From the NCBI RefSeq assembly GCF_001426545.1, contig NZ_LMEZ01000005.1, positions 278,902-342,901 of the forward strand: DNA of 64,000 nt. The letters run 5' to 3'. The position numbers and the translations under genes were made by a program. A model generated the notes under the pieces. That model searched no databases, was not told the origin of the DNA, and was given only the letters and a program-made list of their open reading frames with translations. How positions within the stretch are numbered: the stretch's first letter is position 1; every line of letters begins with the position of its first letter. Source of the stretch: Mycobacterium sp. Root135 (GTDB lineage: Bacteria > Actinomycetota > Actinomycetes > Mycobacteriales > Mycobacteriaceae). Shown piece by piece: positions 24,825 to 33,332 of the stretch.

Positions 24825-24843
24825 CAACGAAATGGACGTCCAC

Positions 24844-24869
24844 GGCGGGGCGGTGGCCATCGCCCCGCC
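24844..24869 (+). terminator. GC-rich hairpin terminator
   Basis: GGCGGGGCG and its perfect complement CGCCCCGCC with an 8-base loop, starting 20 bp after the SnoaL-like stop codon. There is no U-tract, which is common for mycobacterial intrinsic terminators. It probably ends the 22913-24824 transcript. Confidence 0.55.
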
Positions 24870-25033
24870 AACACTGTGACGTCTCCCGCGCCCTGACCGT
24901 CAGCGACCGCGCACAACCTGGTCAGAATTTCGACTCCCATGATCCGTCTCCCAATGTGCCGAATCGCATCGAGGCAGACCTGCTGCAGCACCAGAATGAG
25001 TGCGGGAAGTCTCATCGATCGAAGGAGGACATC

Positions 25034-25351
25034 ATGCAGTATTTCGTCCAGTTCGACATCCACCAGCCCGTCGACATGAGCCGTGAAGAACTGTTCGCGA
25101 TCTGGCTCGAGGAAGCCCGCGCGGCGCAGGGTGCAGTCGATGCCGGGGTCGTGACCAACCTGTGGAAAGTCGTCGGCCAGCGCACCATCTTCGCCGTGCT
25201 CGACGTACCCGATCACACTTCGCTCGACAGGGCGCTCGAGTCCCTGCCGATCATCCAGAAGCTCGGCGGCTCGGTGGACACCCGCACTTACGCGATCCGG
25301 CCTTACAGCGAATTTGCCGAAGAAGTCCGCGTCGCGGTCGAGGGCGGGTAG
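25034..25351 (+). CDS. muconolactone delta-isomerase-family protein
   Basis: 105 residues; ATG at 25034 after a strong GGAGG. The beginning MQYFVQFDIHQPVDMSREEL and the pattern WKVVGQRTIFAVLDVPDHTSLDRAL match the ferredoxin-like muconolactone isomerase family (CatC). True CatC interconverts muconolactone and enol-lactone in catechol degradation. No catA/catB gene is nearby, so a related small-molecule isomerase role is more cautious. The gene stands alone about 210 bp after the previous gene and about 90 bp before the AraC regulator in the same direction. Confidence 0.83.
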   Translation: MQYFVQFDIHQPVDMSREELFAIWLEEARAAQGAVDAGVVTNLWKVVGQRTIFAVLDVPDHTSLDRALESLPIIQKLGGSVDTRTYAIRPYSEFAEEVRVAVEGG

Positions 25352-25444
25352 CGGCCGAGCACCTCGAGTCGCGAAGAAACGGGGCACGCGGCGAGATATC
25401 GTCGTTTCAAGCCACGAACGCACTCGGAACTGGAGGTAGGCGGG

Positions 25445-26392
25445 ATGCTCAGTGACCCCGCCGAGGACGACGACGTGTCGAACGACCTTGCCGAGGAATT
25501 GTTGAGTCGCTCGCTCGGCGACGGCGCCAACGTGGGTCTGTGGCCCGGCATGACGATATACCGGTACGTCGTGCCAACGGTGCCGAAATGGGATGAGATT
25601 CAATCACTCTCGGTGTGCATCGTCGCCCAGGGCCGCAAGGCCGTCACCGCCGATGGACACCATTACGTCTACGACAAATACCAATATCTGGTGCTCAGAA
25701 GCAACTTGCATTTTCAGTCGCAGATCCTGGACGCAACGCCAGACAAACCGTTCCTCGCCTTCGTGCTGCAGATCGACCCGGCGGTGGTCCGTAAGGTCTC
25801 GGCGGAGATGGTCGGTCGACGCGGGGTTGCAGACCACCCGACGGCGCCGGCCGAAAGTCGAGACCAGAGCGTCGTGTCGGAACTCGACGACGAGCTCATG
25901 AGCGCCGTCCTTCGCTTCATGAGGTCCCTCACGGCGGACTCTGACCGGCGGGTACTTGCTCCGCTGTACCTGCAGGAACTGGTGTACCGCATCTTGCAGC
26001 GTGACCGGTTCTCCAAACTGCTCTTGATCGCCGGCCAGCAGGACGACGGTAATTCCGTTGCGGCAGCGTTGAATTACATCCACGCGCACCTGTCCGAGCC
26101 GCTGACGGTCGAGATCCTTGCCGAGCAGGTGAACCTCAGTTCGTCAGCGTTCTCGCGCCGGTTTCGCGAACTGACCGGCAAGTCGCCTTATCAGTTCGTC
26201 AAGGAGACCCGGCTGGAGCGGGCTCGCGAACTGCTGCTCGAACGCCGACTGGGGGTCGGAGACATATCCGCCGCCGTCGGATACGCGAGCCAGTCACACT
26301 TCACGAAGGAGTTTCGTACGCGTTTCGGGACCACCCCAGGCGAGTACGCCGACGCAGACGGACTGAGCCGCGATCTGCGTGCCACCCGCTGA
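25445..26392 (+). CDS. AraC-family transcriptional regulator
   Basis: 315 residues; ATG at 25445 with GGAGGTAGG upstream. The N-terminal AraC_N-type domain includes SLSVCIVAQGRKAVTADGHH and KPFLAFVLQIDP (about residues 50-125). Two C-terminal helix-turn-helix motifs follow: LTVEILAEQVNLSSSAFSRR with FRELTGKSPYQFVKETRLER (about 220-265), and VGDISAAVGYASQSHFTKEF (about 278-297). It lies between the muconolactone isomerase-like gene and the tautomerase/SDR genes, which it probably controls. The effector is unknown. Confidence 0.88.
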   Translation: MLSDPAEDDDVSNDLAEELLSRSLGDGANVGLWPGMTIYRYVVPTVPKWDEIQSLSVCIVAQGRKAVTADGHHYVYDKYQYLVLRSNLHFQSQILDATPDKPFLAFVLQIDPAVVRKVSAEMVGRRGVADHPTAPAESRDQSVVSELDDELMSAVLRFMRSLTADSDRRVLAPLYLQELVYRILQRDRFSKLLLIAGQQDDGNSVAAALNYIHAHLSEPLTVEILAEQVNLSSSAFSRRFRELTGKSPYQFVKETRLERARELLLERRLGVGDISAAVGYASQSHFTKEFRTRFGTTPGEYADADGLSRDLRATR

Positions 26393-26506
26393 CGGAGTCG
26401 GAATGGGCATGGGTCGAGCGGAAACCAGCTAGCTCGCCGCCATCGCGCGGGGTTGACTGCAGGGGTACGGAAAGTTCCGGATCGTCAGCCTCGTCAGGAG
26501 TCTTCA

Positions 26507-26929
26507 ATGCCGCTAGCTCGTATCGACCTCATCGAAGGAAAATCAGCGGAGTACCGCCGTACCATCGCCGATGTCGTCTACGACAAGATGATCGAATGCC
26601 TTGGCGTGCCAGAGGATCGGTTCCAAACCATCAGTGAACACAAGGCGGAGAACTTCCTCTTCGATGCCGACTATCTCGGCATCCACCGATCCGAGAACTG
26701 CATCTTCATCCAACTCATCTTCCTCGACGTCGCAACCCCGGAGCAGAAGGGCGCGTTCTACGAGGCCGCGGTGGCCGAGTTGGAGGAGAGGCTGCAGGTG
26801 CGACCCGAGGACGTCTTCTTCAACCTCATGACGGTTCAGCCCGCGGACTGGTCCATGGGCCTCGGAGTGGCGACCTACGTCAGGGGCGTGCCGACCGACC
26901 GTCTCGACCCAAACTCCATCCCGCACTGA
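26507..26929 (+). CDS. tautomerase-superfamily protein
   Basis: 140 residues from the ATG at 26507, chosen because removal of Met leaves the catalytic amino-terminal Pro (MPLARIDLIEGKSAEYRRTI). The two beta-alpha-beta halves of a fused-type tautomerase are visible (YDKMIECLGVPEDRFQTISE, then RLQVRPEDVFFNLMTVQPAD). Related proteins are 4-oxalocrotonate tautomerase, cis-CaaD-like and MSAD-like enzymes; the substrate here is unknown. AGGAG lies upstream. The following SDR gene starts about 80 bp later in the same direction, so the two may be co-transcribed. Confidence 0.85.
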   Translation: MPLARIDLIEGKSAEYRRTIADVVYDKMIECLGVPEDRFQTISEHKAENFLFDADYLGIHRSENCIFIQLIFLDVATPEQKGAFYEAAVAELEERLQVRPEDVFFNLMTVQPADWSMGLGVATYVRGVPTDRLDPNSIPH

Positions 26930-27011
26930 CAAATTCAGGCTTGGGTCAACACATCCCCTTGATGGCGCCGACAGTCGAACGGCGCTGTCCCCACCCCGAA
27001 AGGACGCCGTC

Positions 27012-27902
27012 ATGGCAACCCCAGCAACGACATTGAAGAAGGTGCTCATCACCGGAGCCGGAACCGGCTTCGGATACGAGGTGGCGATGCGACTGGCCGA
27101 GAAGGGCTTCGACGTGGTCGCCGCCGTCGAGATCTACGGCCAGGTGCAAACCCTGAAACGACAAGCCGCCGAGCGTGGCGTGACCCTGCAGGTCGAGAAG
27201 CTCGACGTCACCGATGACGGCGACCGCCGCAAGGCCCTCGACTGGGGGATCGAGATTCTCGTCAACAACGCCGGCGTCGGTGAAGGCGGTTCCACGGTCG
27301 ACATTCCGGGAGACAACATCCGCCACCAGTTCGAGGTCAACGTCACCGGACCGCTGCTGCTGACCCAACCCATCGCCAAGCAGATGGCCAAGCGTGGATC
27401 GGGACGCATCATCTGGGTGTCCTCGCGCGAGGGGCTCAACGTCAACCCCTTCACCGGCATCTACTCCGCCTCCAAGCACGCCGTCGAGGCCATTGCCGAG
27501 AGCATGAAGGACGAGCTGCAGGAGTTTTGCGTGGAAGTGGCGACGATGAACCCCGGCCCGTTCTTGACCGGTTTCAACGACCGCATCTTCCAGACGTGGG
27601 AGAGCTGGGAGGACGACCCGGCGCAGCGGTTGTTCGACTACTCCAAACTCGCCTTTCCGCGGGCGCAGTTCAACCCCGAACCCGTCTACGCGACGCTGAC
27701 GGCGCTGGCTGCCGGTGAAATCGACAGCTACCGCAACCTGGAGCCCAAGTCGATGCTCGAGGAGACCAAGAAGCTCATCGAGGCGCCGTGGGGCAAGAAG
27801 ACCACCGACGGTCTCGGCACCCGCAACGACGGCATCCAGAAGTCCTTCGACATGACACCAGAACAACTGCGCGACGACCAAGACCCGATCCCCGCACCTT
27901 GA
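27012..27902 (+). CDS. short-chain dehydrogenase/reductase (SDR)
   Basis: 296 residues; ATG at 27012 with GAAAGGA upstream. It is a classical SDR: cofactor loop LITGAGTGFGYEVAMRLAEK (residues 13-32), NNAGVG (about 85), catalytic Ser in IIWVSSREG and YSASK for Tyr/Lys (about 155-165). The spacing fits NAD(P)-dependent oxidoreductases of 250-300 residues. A longer C-terminus with FNPEPVYATLTALAAGEID may form a lid. It follows the tautomerase gene and probably acts on the same unknown metabolite. Confidence 0.86.
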   Translation: MATPATTLKKVLITGAGTGFGYEVAMRLAEKGFDVVAAVEIYGQVQTLKRQAAERGVTLQVEKLDVTDDGDRRKALDWGIEILVNNAGVGEGGSTVDIPGDNIRHQFEVNVTGPLLLTQPIAKQMAKRGSGRIIWVSSREGLNVNPFTGIYSASKHAVEAIAESMKDELQEFCVEVATMNPGPFLTGFNDRIFQTWESWEDDPAQRLFDYSKLAFPRAQFNPEPVYATLTALAAGEIDSYRNLEPKSMLEETKKLIEAPWGKKTTDGLGTRNDGIQKSFDMTPEQLRDDQDPIPAP

Positions 27903-27945
27903 GCACCGCACGCCGCCATGCCGCCCTCACCCATAGGATCGTGGA

Positions 27946-29295
27946 GTGGGCCGACGCGCCACGGGCGAGGAGCACGAGTTGAGTCAGGGATTGCGGACGG
28001 GTTCGCACGTCGGAATCGATCGCATGGTGGTGACCAATCACCGGATCGACGTACCACTCGACTGGAGCGATCCCTCGGGACGCCAAATCAGTGTGCACGC
28101 AAGGGAAGTCGTCGCCGCCGAGCACGTCGGCGATCCGAGTCGGCCACCCATCGTGTGGTTTCAAGGCGGTCCGGGTCATGAAGTCGCGTTTCCCGACCAT
28201 CGCGGGAGCTGGCTCGAACAACTACTGACGCGATACAGAGTGGTGTTGCTCGACCAACGCGGCACGGGCCTGAGCACCCCGCTCGACGCGCGCGCCCTTC
28301 CGATCGCGGACCCGACCCGCCTTGGCGACTACCTTCGCCACTTTCGACAGGATTCGATCGTGCGCGACGCGGATCGCTTGCGCGCCACGCTCTACGGTCC
28401 GGACACGGACTGGTACGTCTTCGGCCAGAGCTTCGGCGGCTTCTGTTCACTGACCTACCTCTCGTATCTACCCGAACACCTACGCGGTGTGATCATCACC
28501 GGCGGTTTCGCGCCCGTGCTGCGCGAGACCGACGAGATCTGTGCTCGGCTCTTCAAGCAGGTGGCGAGCCGCAACGCCGACTACTACGCGCGGTTCCCCG
28601 AGGATGCGCCGCGCGTGCGACGGATCGTCGACCATCTCGAGACGGCCGACGACGTCGACGGCCACGGTCAGCGACTCAGCGCCCGCCGTTTCCTGACCCT
28701 CGGCAACACGCTCGGCCTGCAGCATGGGGCCGCCGAGTTGCACGGCGTCGTCGAGCGCGCCGCCAACGATCTCGAGCAGCTCGGCATGCTCAGCGGAGCC
28801 GTCCACGAGCGCGTCGCGTCGATGATGTCGCCCGCCACGAACCCCATCTACACGGTGCTTCACGAGGCCATCTACTCCAGCGGCCCCGCGACTCGCTGGG
28901 CTGCCGAGCGCGCACGCCAGGCTGACGTGCGCTTCGCGCTGGATGCGCAGCCCGCGCCCTATTTCACGGGCGAGGCGGTATTCCCCTGGATGCTCGACGA
29001 GCTGCCCGAGCTCACCCCGCTGCGGGACGTCGCGAATGTGCTTGCCAAGCAGGAGAATTGGCCGCAGCTGTACGACATCGCACGGCTGGAGGCCAATACC
29101 GTCCCCGTCGTCGGCACCGTGTACTGGGACGACGCATACGTCGAGCGAACCATGGCGCTCGAAACGGTCTCGATGCTCGGAAACTGCAGCCCCTGGATCA
29201 CCAACGAGTTCGAGCACGGGGCTTACCGGCACGAACCACAGCGAGTTGCCGACCGCTTGTTCGCGTTGCTGGACGACCTGACCGCCCGCGGATGA
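27946..29295 (+). CDS. alpha/beta hydrolase, prolyl aminopeptidase (S33)-like
   Basis: 449 residues from a GTG at 27946; a start near 28024 (MVVTNHRIDVPLDWSDPSGR) would give the more usual beginning of the family. Markers are IVWFQGGPGHEVAFPD (the HGGPG-like oxyanion motif), LLDQRGTGLSTPLD, nucleophile FGQSFGGFCSLTY (about residue 165) and the C-terminal NEFEHGAYRHEP with the catalytic His. Proline iminopeptidase and tripeptidyl aminopeptidase relatives cleave N-terminal residues from short peptides. No signal peptide is visible, so it is probably cytosolic. It stands alone after the SDR gene. Confidence 0.85.
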   Translation: MGRRATGEEHELSQGLRTGSHVGIDRMVVTNHRIDVPLDWSDPSGRQISVHAREVVAAEHVGDPSRPPIVWFQGGPGHEVAFPDHRGSWLEQLLTRYRVVLLDQRGTGLSTPLDARALPIADPTRLGDYLRHFRQDSIVRDADRLRATLYGPDTDWYVFGQSFGGFCSLTYLSYLPEHLRGVIITGGFAPVLRETDEICARLFKQVASRNADYYARFPEDAPRVRRIVDHLETADDVDGHGQRLSARRFLTLGNTLGLQHGAAELHGVVERAANDLEQLGMLSGAVHERVASMMSPATNPIYTVLHEAIYSSGPATRWAAERARQADVRFALDAQPAPYFTGEAVFPWMLDELPELTPLRDVANVLAKQENWPQLYDIARLEANTVPVVGTVYWDDAYVERTMALETVSMLGNCSPWITNEFEHGAYRHEPQRVADRLFALLDDLTARG

Positions 29296-29363
29296 GACGG
29301 ATCTCCCCGTAACCTCCAGACAGTCTCCAAGCAACCGGTCTAGGGAATTCGCAAGCTGTTCCC

Positions 29364-29855
29364 ATGACACGAATCGCACACAAGGGCCCGATCCTCACCC
29401 TGGTCGCGACCGCCGTGCTGGGCATCGGAGTGTTCTCCGTCAACCTTGCCCAGGACGGCCCCTCGGCCGCACCACAACCGCCGGCGGCCTCGGGTGGCTC
29501 GTCGACGATCGAGCCGACCCCGCCACCCCCGCCCGTCGCACCGGCCGCGCCAGCGCCCGTCCCATTCCCCGCCAAGGTCGCCTTTCACGCGAACATCCCC
29601 ACTCGCGCCGGCACTCTGACCCTGGACATCAAGGTCAACGCCACCAAGGCCACCGCCTACGCCTGCGACAACCAAGGCATCGAGGAATGGTTCTCAGGAA
29701 CCGCCGTTGACGGCGTGGTCTCGATGAGCAGCAGCGACGGCACCAGCCGACTGGACGGCCGCCACCAGGCGAACGACACCGTCGAGGGCAACCTGTCCAT
29801 CGGGGACAAGCAATGGAACTACACGGCGGTCGAGGTCAAGGGCAGCAATGTTTGA
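29364..29855 (+). CDS. membrane-anchored or exported protein of unknown function
   Basis: 163 residues. An N-terminal hydrophobic helix (GPILTLVATAVLGIGVFSVN, about 8-27) is followed by a Pro/Ala-rich linker (about 35-70). An extracytoplasmic beta-rich domain follows with a single Cys (TAYACDNQGIEEWFSGTAVD) and repeated short strands. I do not recognise an enzyme. It overlaps the next gene by 8 bp and forms an operon with the DUF6529 membrane protein and the Rieske lipoprotein. It is probably a periplasmic partner of that redox module. Confidence 0.72.
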   Translation: MTRIAHKGPILTLVATAVLGIGVFSVNLAQDGPSAAPQPPAASGGSSTIEPTPPPPPVAPAAPAPVPFPAKVAFHANIPTRAGTLTLDIKVNATKATAYACDNQGIEEWFSGTAVDGVVSMSSSDGTSRLDGRHQANDTVEGNLSIGDKQWNYTAVEVKGSNV

Positions 29856-30453
29856 CGCCACCGCTTCCCACACCGATTCCACCGTTGCCGCGCCTGTCTC
29901 CGTACCCGCTCCGACGAATTCAGCCGGCGGGATGGCCGTGCTGGTCACCGTTCTCGTCGGCGCACTGGTTGCAGTCGCACTCGGGGCATTTGGAGCGCTG
30001 CACGAACCGCGGTTCTTTGCGGTGAACGTCGCCGGATTCTCCAGCGGAACCGCCGCCAAGGCGTGGCTCGCGACACTCGTGGTCACACTGGCGCTGTTCC
30101 AGTTGGGGTCGGCGTTCGCCATGTATCGGTTGATCCCGAGCGGTCGGGTGCCGTCCTGGATGACCACCGCCCATGTGTGGTCGGGGCGGATGGCGGTACT
30201 GCTCAGCATCCCGGTCACCGTCCATTGCCTCTACGCACTGGGCTTTCAGCACTCCAACACCCGGGTGTTGTTCCATTCGCTGTTCGGCTGCCTGTTCTAC
30301 GGCGTGTTCGTGACCAAGATGCTCCTGTTGACTCGGAAGGGATTGCCGGGCTGGCTAATTCCCATCGCGGGCGGACTGCTGTTCTTCGTCCTCGTATACG
30401 TCTGGTTGACCTCGGCGTTGTGGTTCTTCCTCACCAGTGGCTTGACGTTCTAA
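29848..30453 (+). CDS. DUF6529-type polytopic membrane protein
   Basis: 201 residues with five or so membrane helices (about 30-52, 72-92, 107-128, 137-160, 165-195). Conserved His occur in helices: TTAHVWSGR, TVHCLYALG and RVLFHSLFG, reminiscent of small cytochrome b-like haem-binding bundles. Haem binding is inferred from this pattern only. The Rieske lipoprotein gene follows by 13 bp, and the preceding gene overlaps. A transmembrane electron carrier delivering electrons to or from the Rieske protein is a reasonable hypothesis. Confidence 0.78.
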   Translation: MFDATASHTDSTVAAPVSVPAPTNSAGGMAVLVTVLVGALVAVALGAFGALHEPRFFAVNVAGFSSGTAAKAWLATLVVTLALFQLGSAFAMYRLIPSGRVPSWMTTAHVWSGRMAVLLSIPVTVHCLYALGFQHSNTRVLFHSLFGCLFYGVFVTKMLLLTRKGLPGWLIPIAGGLLFFVLVYVWLTSALWFFLTSGLTF

Positions 30454-30466
30454 AGGAGAAATGCAC

Positions 30467-30907
30467 GTGAACGAACAAGAATTCGTCGTCTCACGCAAGA
30501 CAGCCATCGTCAGCGGCGGGGTCGTCCTGGCTGCGGCCGCCCTCAGCGCCTGCACGACCTACGGGAAGGCACCGGCACCCGCGAGCGGGCCGCCGTCAGA
30601 GGGTGCGACGGCGCCAGGGCCGCCGAGTGCCGCCGCCCTCGCCACGACCGCCGACGTACCCGTCGGATCCGGGTTGATTCTCGACGACGTCGTGCTCACC
30701 CAACCCTCGGCGGGAGTCTTCAAGGCATTCTCGACGGTCTGCACTCATGCGGGGTGCGCCGTGTCCAAGATCGCCGACGGCACCATCGACTGCCCCTGCC
30801 ACGGCAGCAAGTTCAACCTCGACGGCACCGTGGCGAAAGGACCGGCGTCCAGGCCATTGGAACCGAAAGCAATTGCCGTCGAGGGTACTTCGATCGTCCG
30901 GGCCTGA
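30467..30907 (+). CDS. Rieske [2Fe-2S] lipoprotein
   Basis: 146 residues from the GTG at 30467 (AAGGAGAA eight bases upstream); an ATG at 30461 sits too close to the ribosome site. The N-terminus has an Arg-Lys pair and a hydrophobic stretch ending in the lipobox ALSAC, so it is probably lipid-anchored outside the membrane, possibly Tat-exported. The Rieske motif is complete: CTHAGC (92-97) and CPCHGSKF (109-116). It has the ligands Cys92, His94, Cys109 and His112 and the extra Cys97/Cys111 disulfide typical of high-potential centres. It is last in the operon with the DUF6529 protein; no oxygenase subunit is present. Confidence 0.88.
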   Translation: MNEQEFVVSRKTAIVSGGVVLAAAALSACTTYGKAPAPASGPPSEGATAPGPPSAAALATTADVPVGSGLILDDVVLTQPSAGVFKAFSTVCTHAGCAVSKIADGTIDCPCHGSKFNLDGTVAKGPASRPLEPKAIAVEGTSIVRA

Positions 30908-30911
30908 CTCG

Positions 30912-32903
30912 TCACAGATTCTGTACGGGCACGGGTGCGATGTGCTCGGCGTCGGGAAGCTCGAAACCGAATATCTGCGCGTAGAAGGACAACTCGGAGT
31001 CCAGCGCACGGCGGATGTTGGCCGCTTGCCGGAATCCGTGCTGCTCACCCTCGAACGCCACGTACGCCACCGGCACTCCCTTGGTGCGCAGCGCGTCGAC
31101 GATCATCTCGGCTTGGTTCGGTGGCACCACCTCGTCTTCGAGACCCTGCAGCACGATCAGCGGTCGGTCGAAGCCGTCGACGTGGTGGATCGGCGACCGT
31201 TCTACATAGAGATCGCGACGGGCGGGGTACGGGCCGATCAGCCCGTCGAGATAGCGGCTCTCGAACTTGTGAGTCTCGGTGGCGAGCGCCTCGAGGTCGG
31301 CCACACCGTAGTGGCTCGCCCCGGCGGCGAAGGTGTCCCGGAAGGCAAGGGCTGCCAGCGTCGTATAACCGCCTGCGGAGCCGCCCCGGATGCAGAGCTT
31401 GGTCGGGTCGACGCGCCCCTGCTCGCCGAGCCACCGGGCCGCCGCCTCACAGTCGTCGACGTCGACGACTCCCCACTGGCCGCGGAGCTGGTTCCGATAC
31501 GCCCGGCCATAGCCGGCGGAGCCGCCGTAGTTGACGTCCACCACGGCGAAGCCCCGGCTGGTCCAGTACTGCGCGCCCAGTTGCAACATTCCCCGAGCAG
31601 CGCTGGTGGGTCCGCCATGGATGAACACGAGGAGCGGCGGGAGCTCGCCAGGCTCGGAGGTTACGTCGGGGTTGGTGGGTGGATAGAAGAGAGCGTGGGC
31701 GGTGCGTCCGCCGCTCGTCGGGAACGAGATCGGTTCGGGCCGAGAGAACCACTCCGTTGAGAGATCGAGATCGCGTGGTGCACGGAGGATCTCGCTCGCG
31801 GTGACCGAGCCTTCGGCGTCGACGGTCACCGACACCACGGCCGGTTCGGTGACAGCGGATGCGCCGACGAACACCACGCGGTCGCCTTCAGCCTGGATCG
31901 AGGCAAACGACGTGTAGGGCACGTCGAGGTCGACCACGCTCCCATCGGCGAGGCGGATCGCCAGGAATCCGAGGCCGTCGCGTGCCGAGGCGAAGACGGT
32001 GCGCCCGTGCGACAGGAAGGCGTAACTGGACTGACCGAAAACCCATTGCGGCCCGCCGATTTCGGCGTCTGCCGTCACGACGCTCTCGGCACCGTCGACC
32101 CCGGGCACCCACCGGTAGAGGTTCCACCAGTTCGACCGGTCGGAGATGAACCACAGCGAACCGTCGTCGGCCCACCGGGGTTCGCTCACCGACTCGCCGG
32201 CGCCCGTACCGCCTGGCCCCGCGTCGGGGCGGCCCGCCACCACCGCGGCGCCGGTCACCAGCGGACCGGTGTCGGTGGACTGCAGATCCGCGACGCACAG
32301 CTCGGTGCCGTCCCACGGCATGTCGGGGTGCGACCACTGCAGCCAGCACAGTCGCGCGCCGTTGGGCGAGATGCGCGGATCGGAGACGAAGTCCGGCCCG
32401 GACACCAGCACCCTGGGGGCGAGCTGCCCCGTGGCGTCGAGCACGACGATCTCGTTCACCACCTGGGCCGGGCCGCCGCCGGCGGGATGGTGTTCGCGCA
32501 CGACCAGCGCCCACCGACCGTCCGTCGTGACGCATCCGTCGGCCCAGCGATCACCGCGGGGCACCTCAGGCTCGGGGGTGAGCGGTTCGGGTGCTGCCGG
32601 CCCGGTCACCGTGTAGAGGCGTTGGTCCGCCCAGTCGGCGAACCACACGGTGTTGTCCGTGACCCACCACGCACCGCCGCCGTACTCGTGGGCGGCCGTT
32701 CGGGCGTTGACCCCGGTGGGCAACACGTCGACGGCTGGTCCCTCACCCGCGCGTTGGACCAGCTGGGTGCGGCCGCCCTCCTCGGGCCGTTGCTCGGCCC
32801 AGGTCACGGTGTCACCGTGCAGGCTGACCGCGCCCAGTCCCGCCGCGGCACGCACGACGAGCTCGGAGGTGATGGGGGTGGTCCACGAGCCAAAGGTCGC
32901 CAT
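30912..32903 (-). CDS. S9 prolyl oligopeptidase-family peptidase
   Basis: 663 residues: an N-terminal seven-bladed propeller (about 1-390) with repeated strands such as SDPRISPNGARLCWLQWSHP, and a C-terminal alpha/beta hydrolase domain. The nucleophile is in CIRGGSAGGYTTLAALAF (about residue 510), the acid in LQGLEDEVVPPNQA (about 600) and the His in EGEQHGFRQ (about 632). It resembles dipeptidyl/acylaminoacyl peptidases acting on short peptides. No signal peptide. It is convergent with the Rieske operon (4-bp gap) and transcribed singly. Confidence 0.9.
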   Translation of the reverse strand: MATFGSWTTPITSELVVRAAAGLGAVSLHGDTVTWAEQRPEEGGRTQLVQRAGEGPAVDVLPTGVNARTAAHEYGGGAWWVTDNTVWFADWADQRLYTVTGPAAPEPLTPEPEVPRGDRWADGCVTTDGRWALVVREHHPAGGGPAQVVNEIVVLDATGQLAPRVLVSGPDFVSDPRISPNGARLCWLQWSHPDMPWDGTELCVADLQSTDTGPLVTGAAVVAGRPDAGPGGTGAGESVSEPRWADDGSLWFISDRSNWWNLYRWVPGVDGAESVVTADAEIGGPQWVFGQSSYAFLSHGRTVFASARDGLGFLAIRLADGSVVDLDVPYTSFASIQAEGDRVVFVGASAVTEPAVVSVTVDAEGSVTASEILRAPRDLDLSTEWFSRPEPISFPTSGGRTAHALFYPPTNPDVTSEPGELPPLLVFIHGGPTSAARGMLQLGAQYWTSRGFAVVDVNYGGSAGYGRAYRNQLRGQWGVVDVDDCEAAARWLGEQGRVDPTKLCIRGGSAGGYTTLAALAFRDTFAAGASHYGVADLEALATETHKFESRYLDGLIGPYPARRDLYVERSPIHHVDGFDRPLIVLQGLEDEVVPPNQAEMIVDALRTKGVPVAYVAFEGEQHGFRQAANIRRALDSELSFYAQIFGFELPDAEHIAPVPVQNL

Positions 32904-32966
32904 GACGATCCAGCCTAGGACTCACGCGCACAGCGGCGCCGATCTGGCCATCGCAGGCAGCGGAAT

Positions 32967-33233
32967 TCACTCGCGACGACTTGCCCGCCAGCCGGACCAC
33001 ACGGCGAGGACGGTAAGCACCGCGAGCAGCGGGTAGATGACGAGCAGGTCGATGCGGATGTTGGCGTCGAGCCGATCCTCGGACACCGTGATCTCCCACG
33101 CGGTATAGGCAACCCACAGGACCGCGGCGACGAGGGCGGTGCGCGAACGGCACGATCTCCACACGAGCGCGAGGGCGGTCGCTACGAGCAGCGCAAGCCA
33201 CGGGTGATCGATGAGGAGGGTGGTCCAACGCAT
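32967..33233 (-). CDS. small integral membrane protein, unknown function
   Basis: 88 residues from the ATG at 33233. It has three probable helices: LIDHPWLALLVATALALVW, TALVAAVLWVAYTAWEI and IDLLVIYPLLAVLTVLAVWS, with an acidic loop EDRLDANIR between the second and third, and a basic tail. I associate this layout with a small mycobacterial membrane family of no known role. It lies 63 bp upstream of the S9 peptidase on the same strand. Confidence 0.7.
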   Translation of the reverse strand: MRWTTLLIDHPWLALLVATALALVWRSCRSRTALVAAVLWVAYTAWEITVSEDRLDANIRIDLLVIYPLLAVLTVLAVWSGWRASRRE

Positions 33234-33332
33234 GGCGTCTGCAGCGTACCGGGAGCAAAGCGACTCGAGTGGCCGCCGCAACGTGCTGACCGTCGGTCGG
33301 CTTGGCACCAATCGATCACAGGTAGCACGCCC

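Noticed and set aside
24515..25033. Long upstream extension of the muconolactone isomerase-like frame
   Set aside because: It is a shadow of the SnoaL-like gene; a strong GGAGG and ATG at 25034 define the real start.
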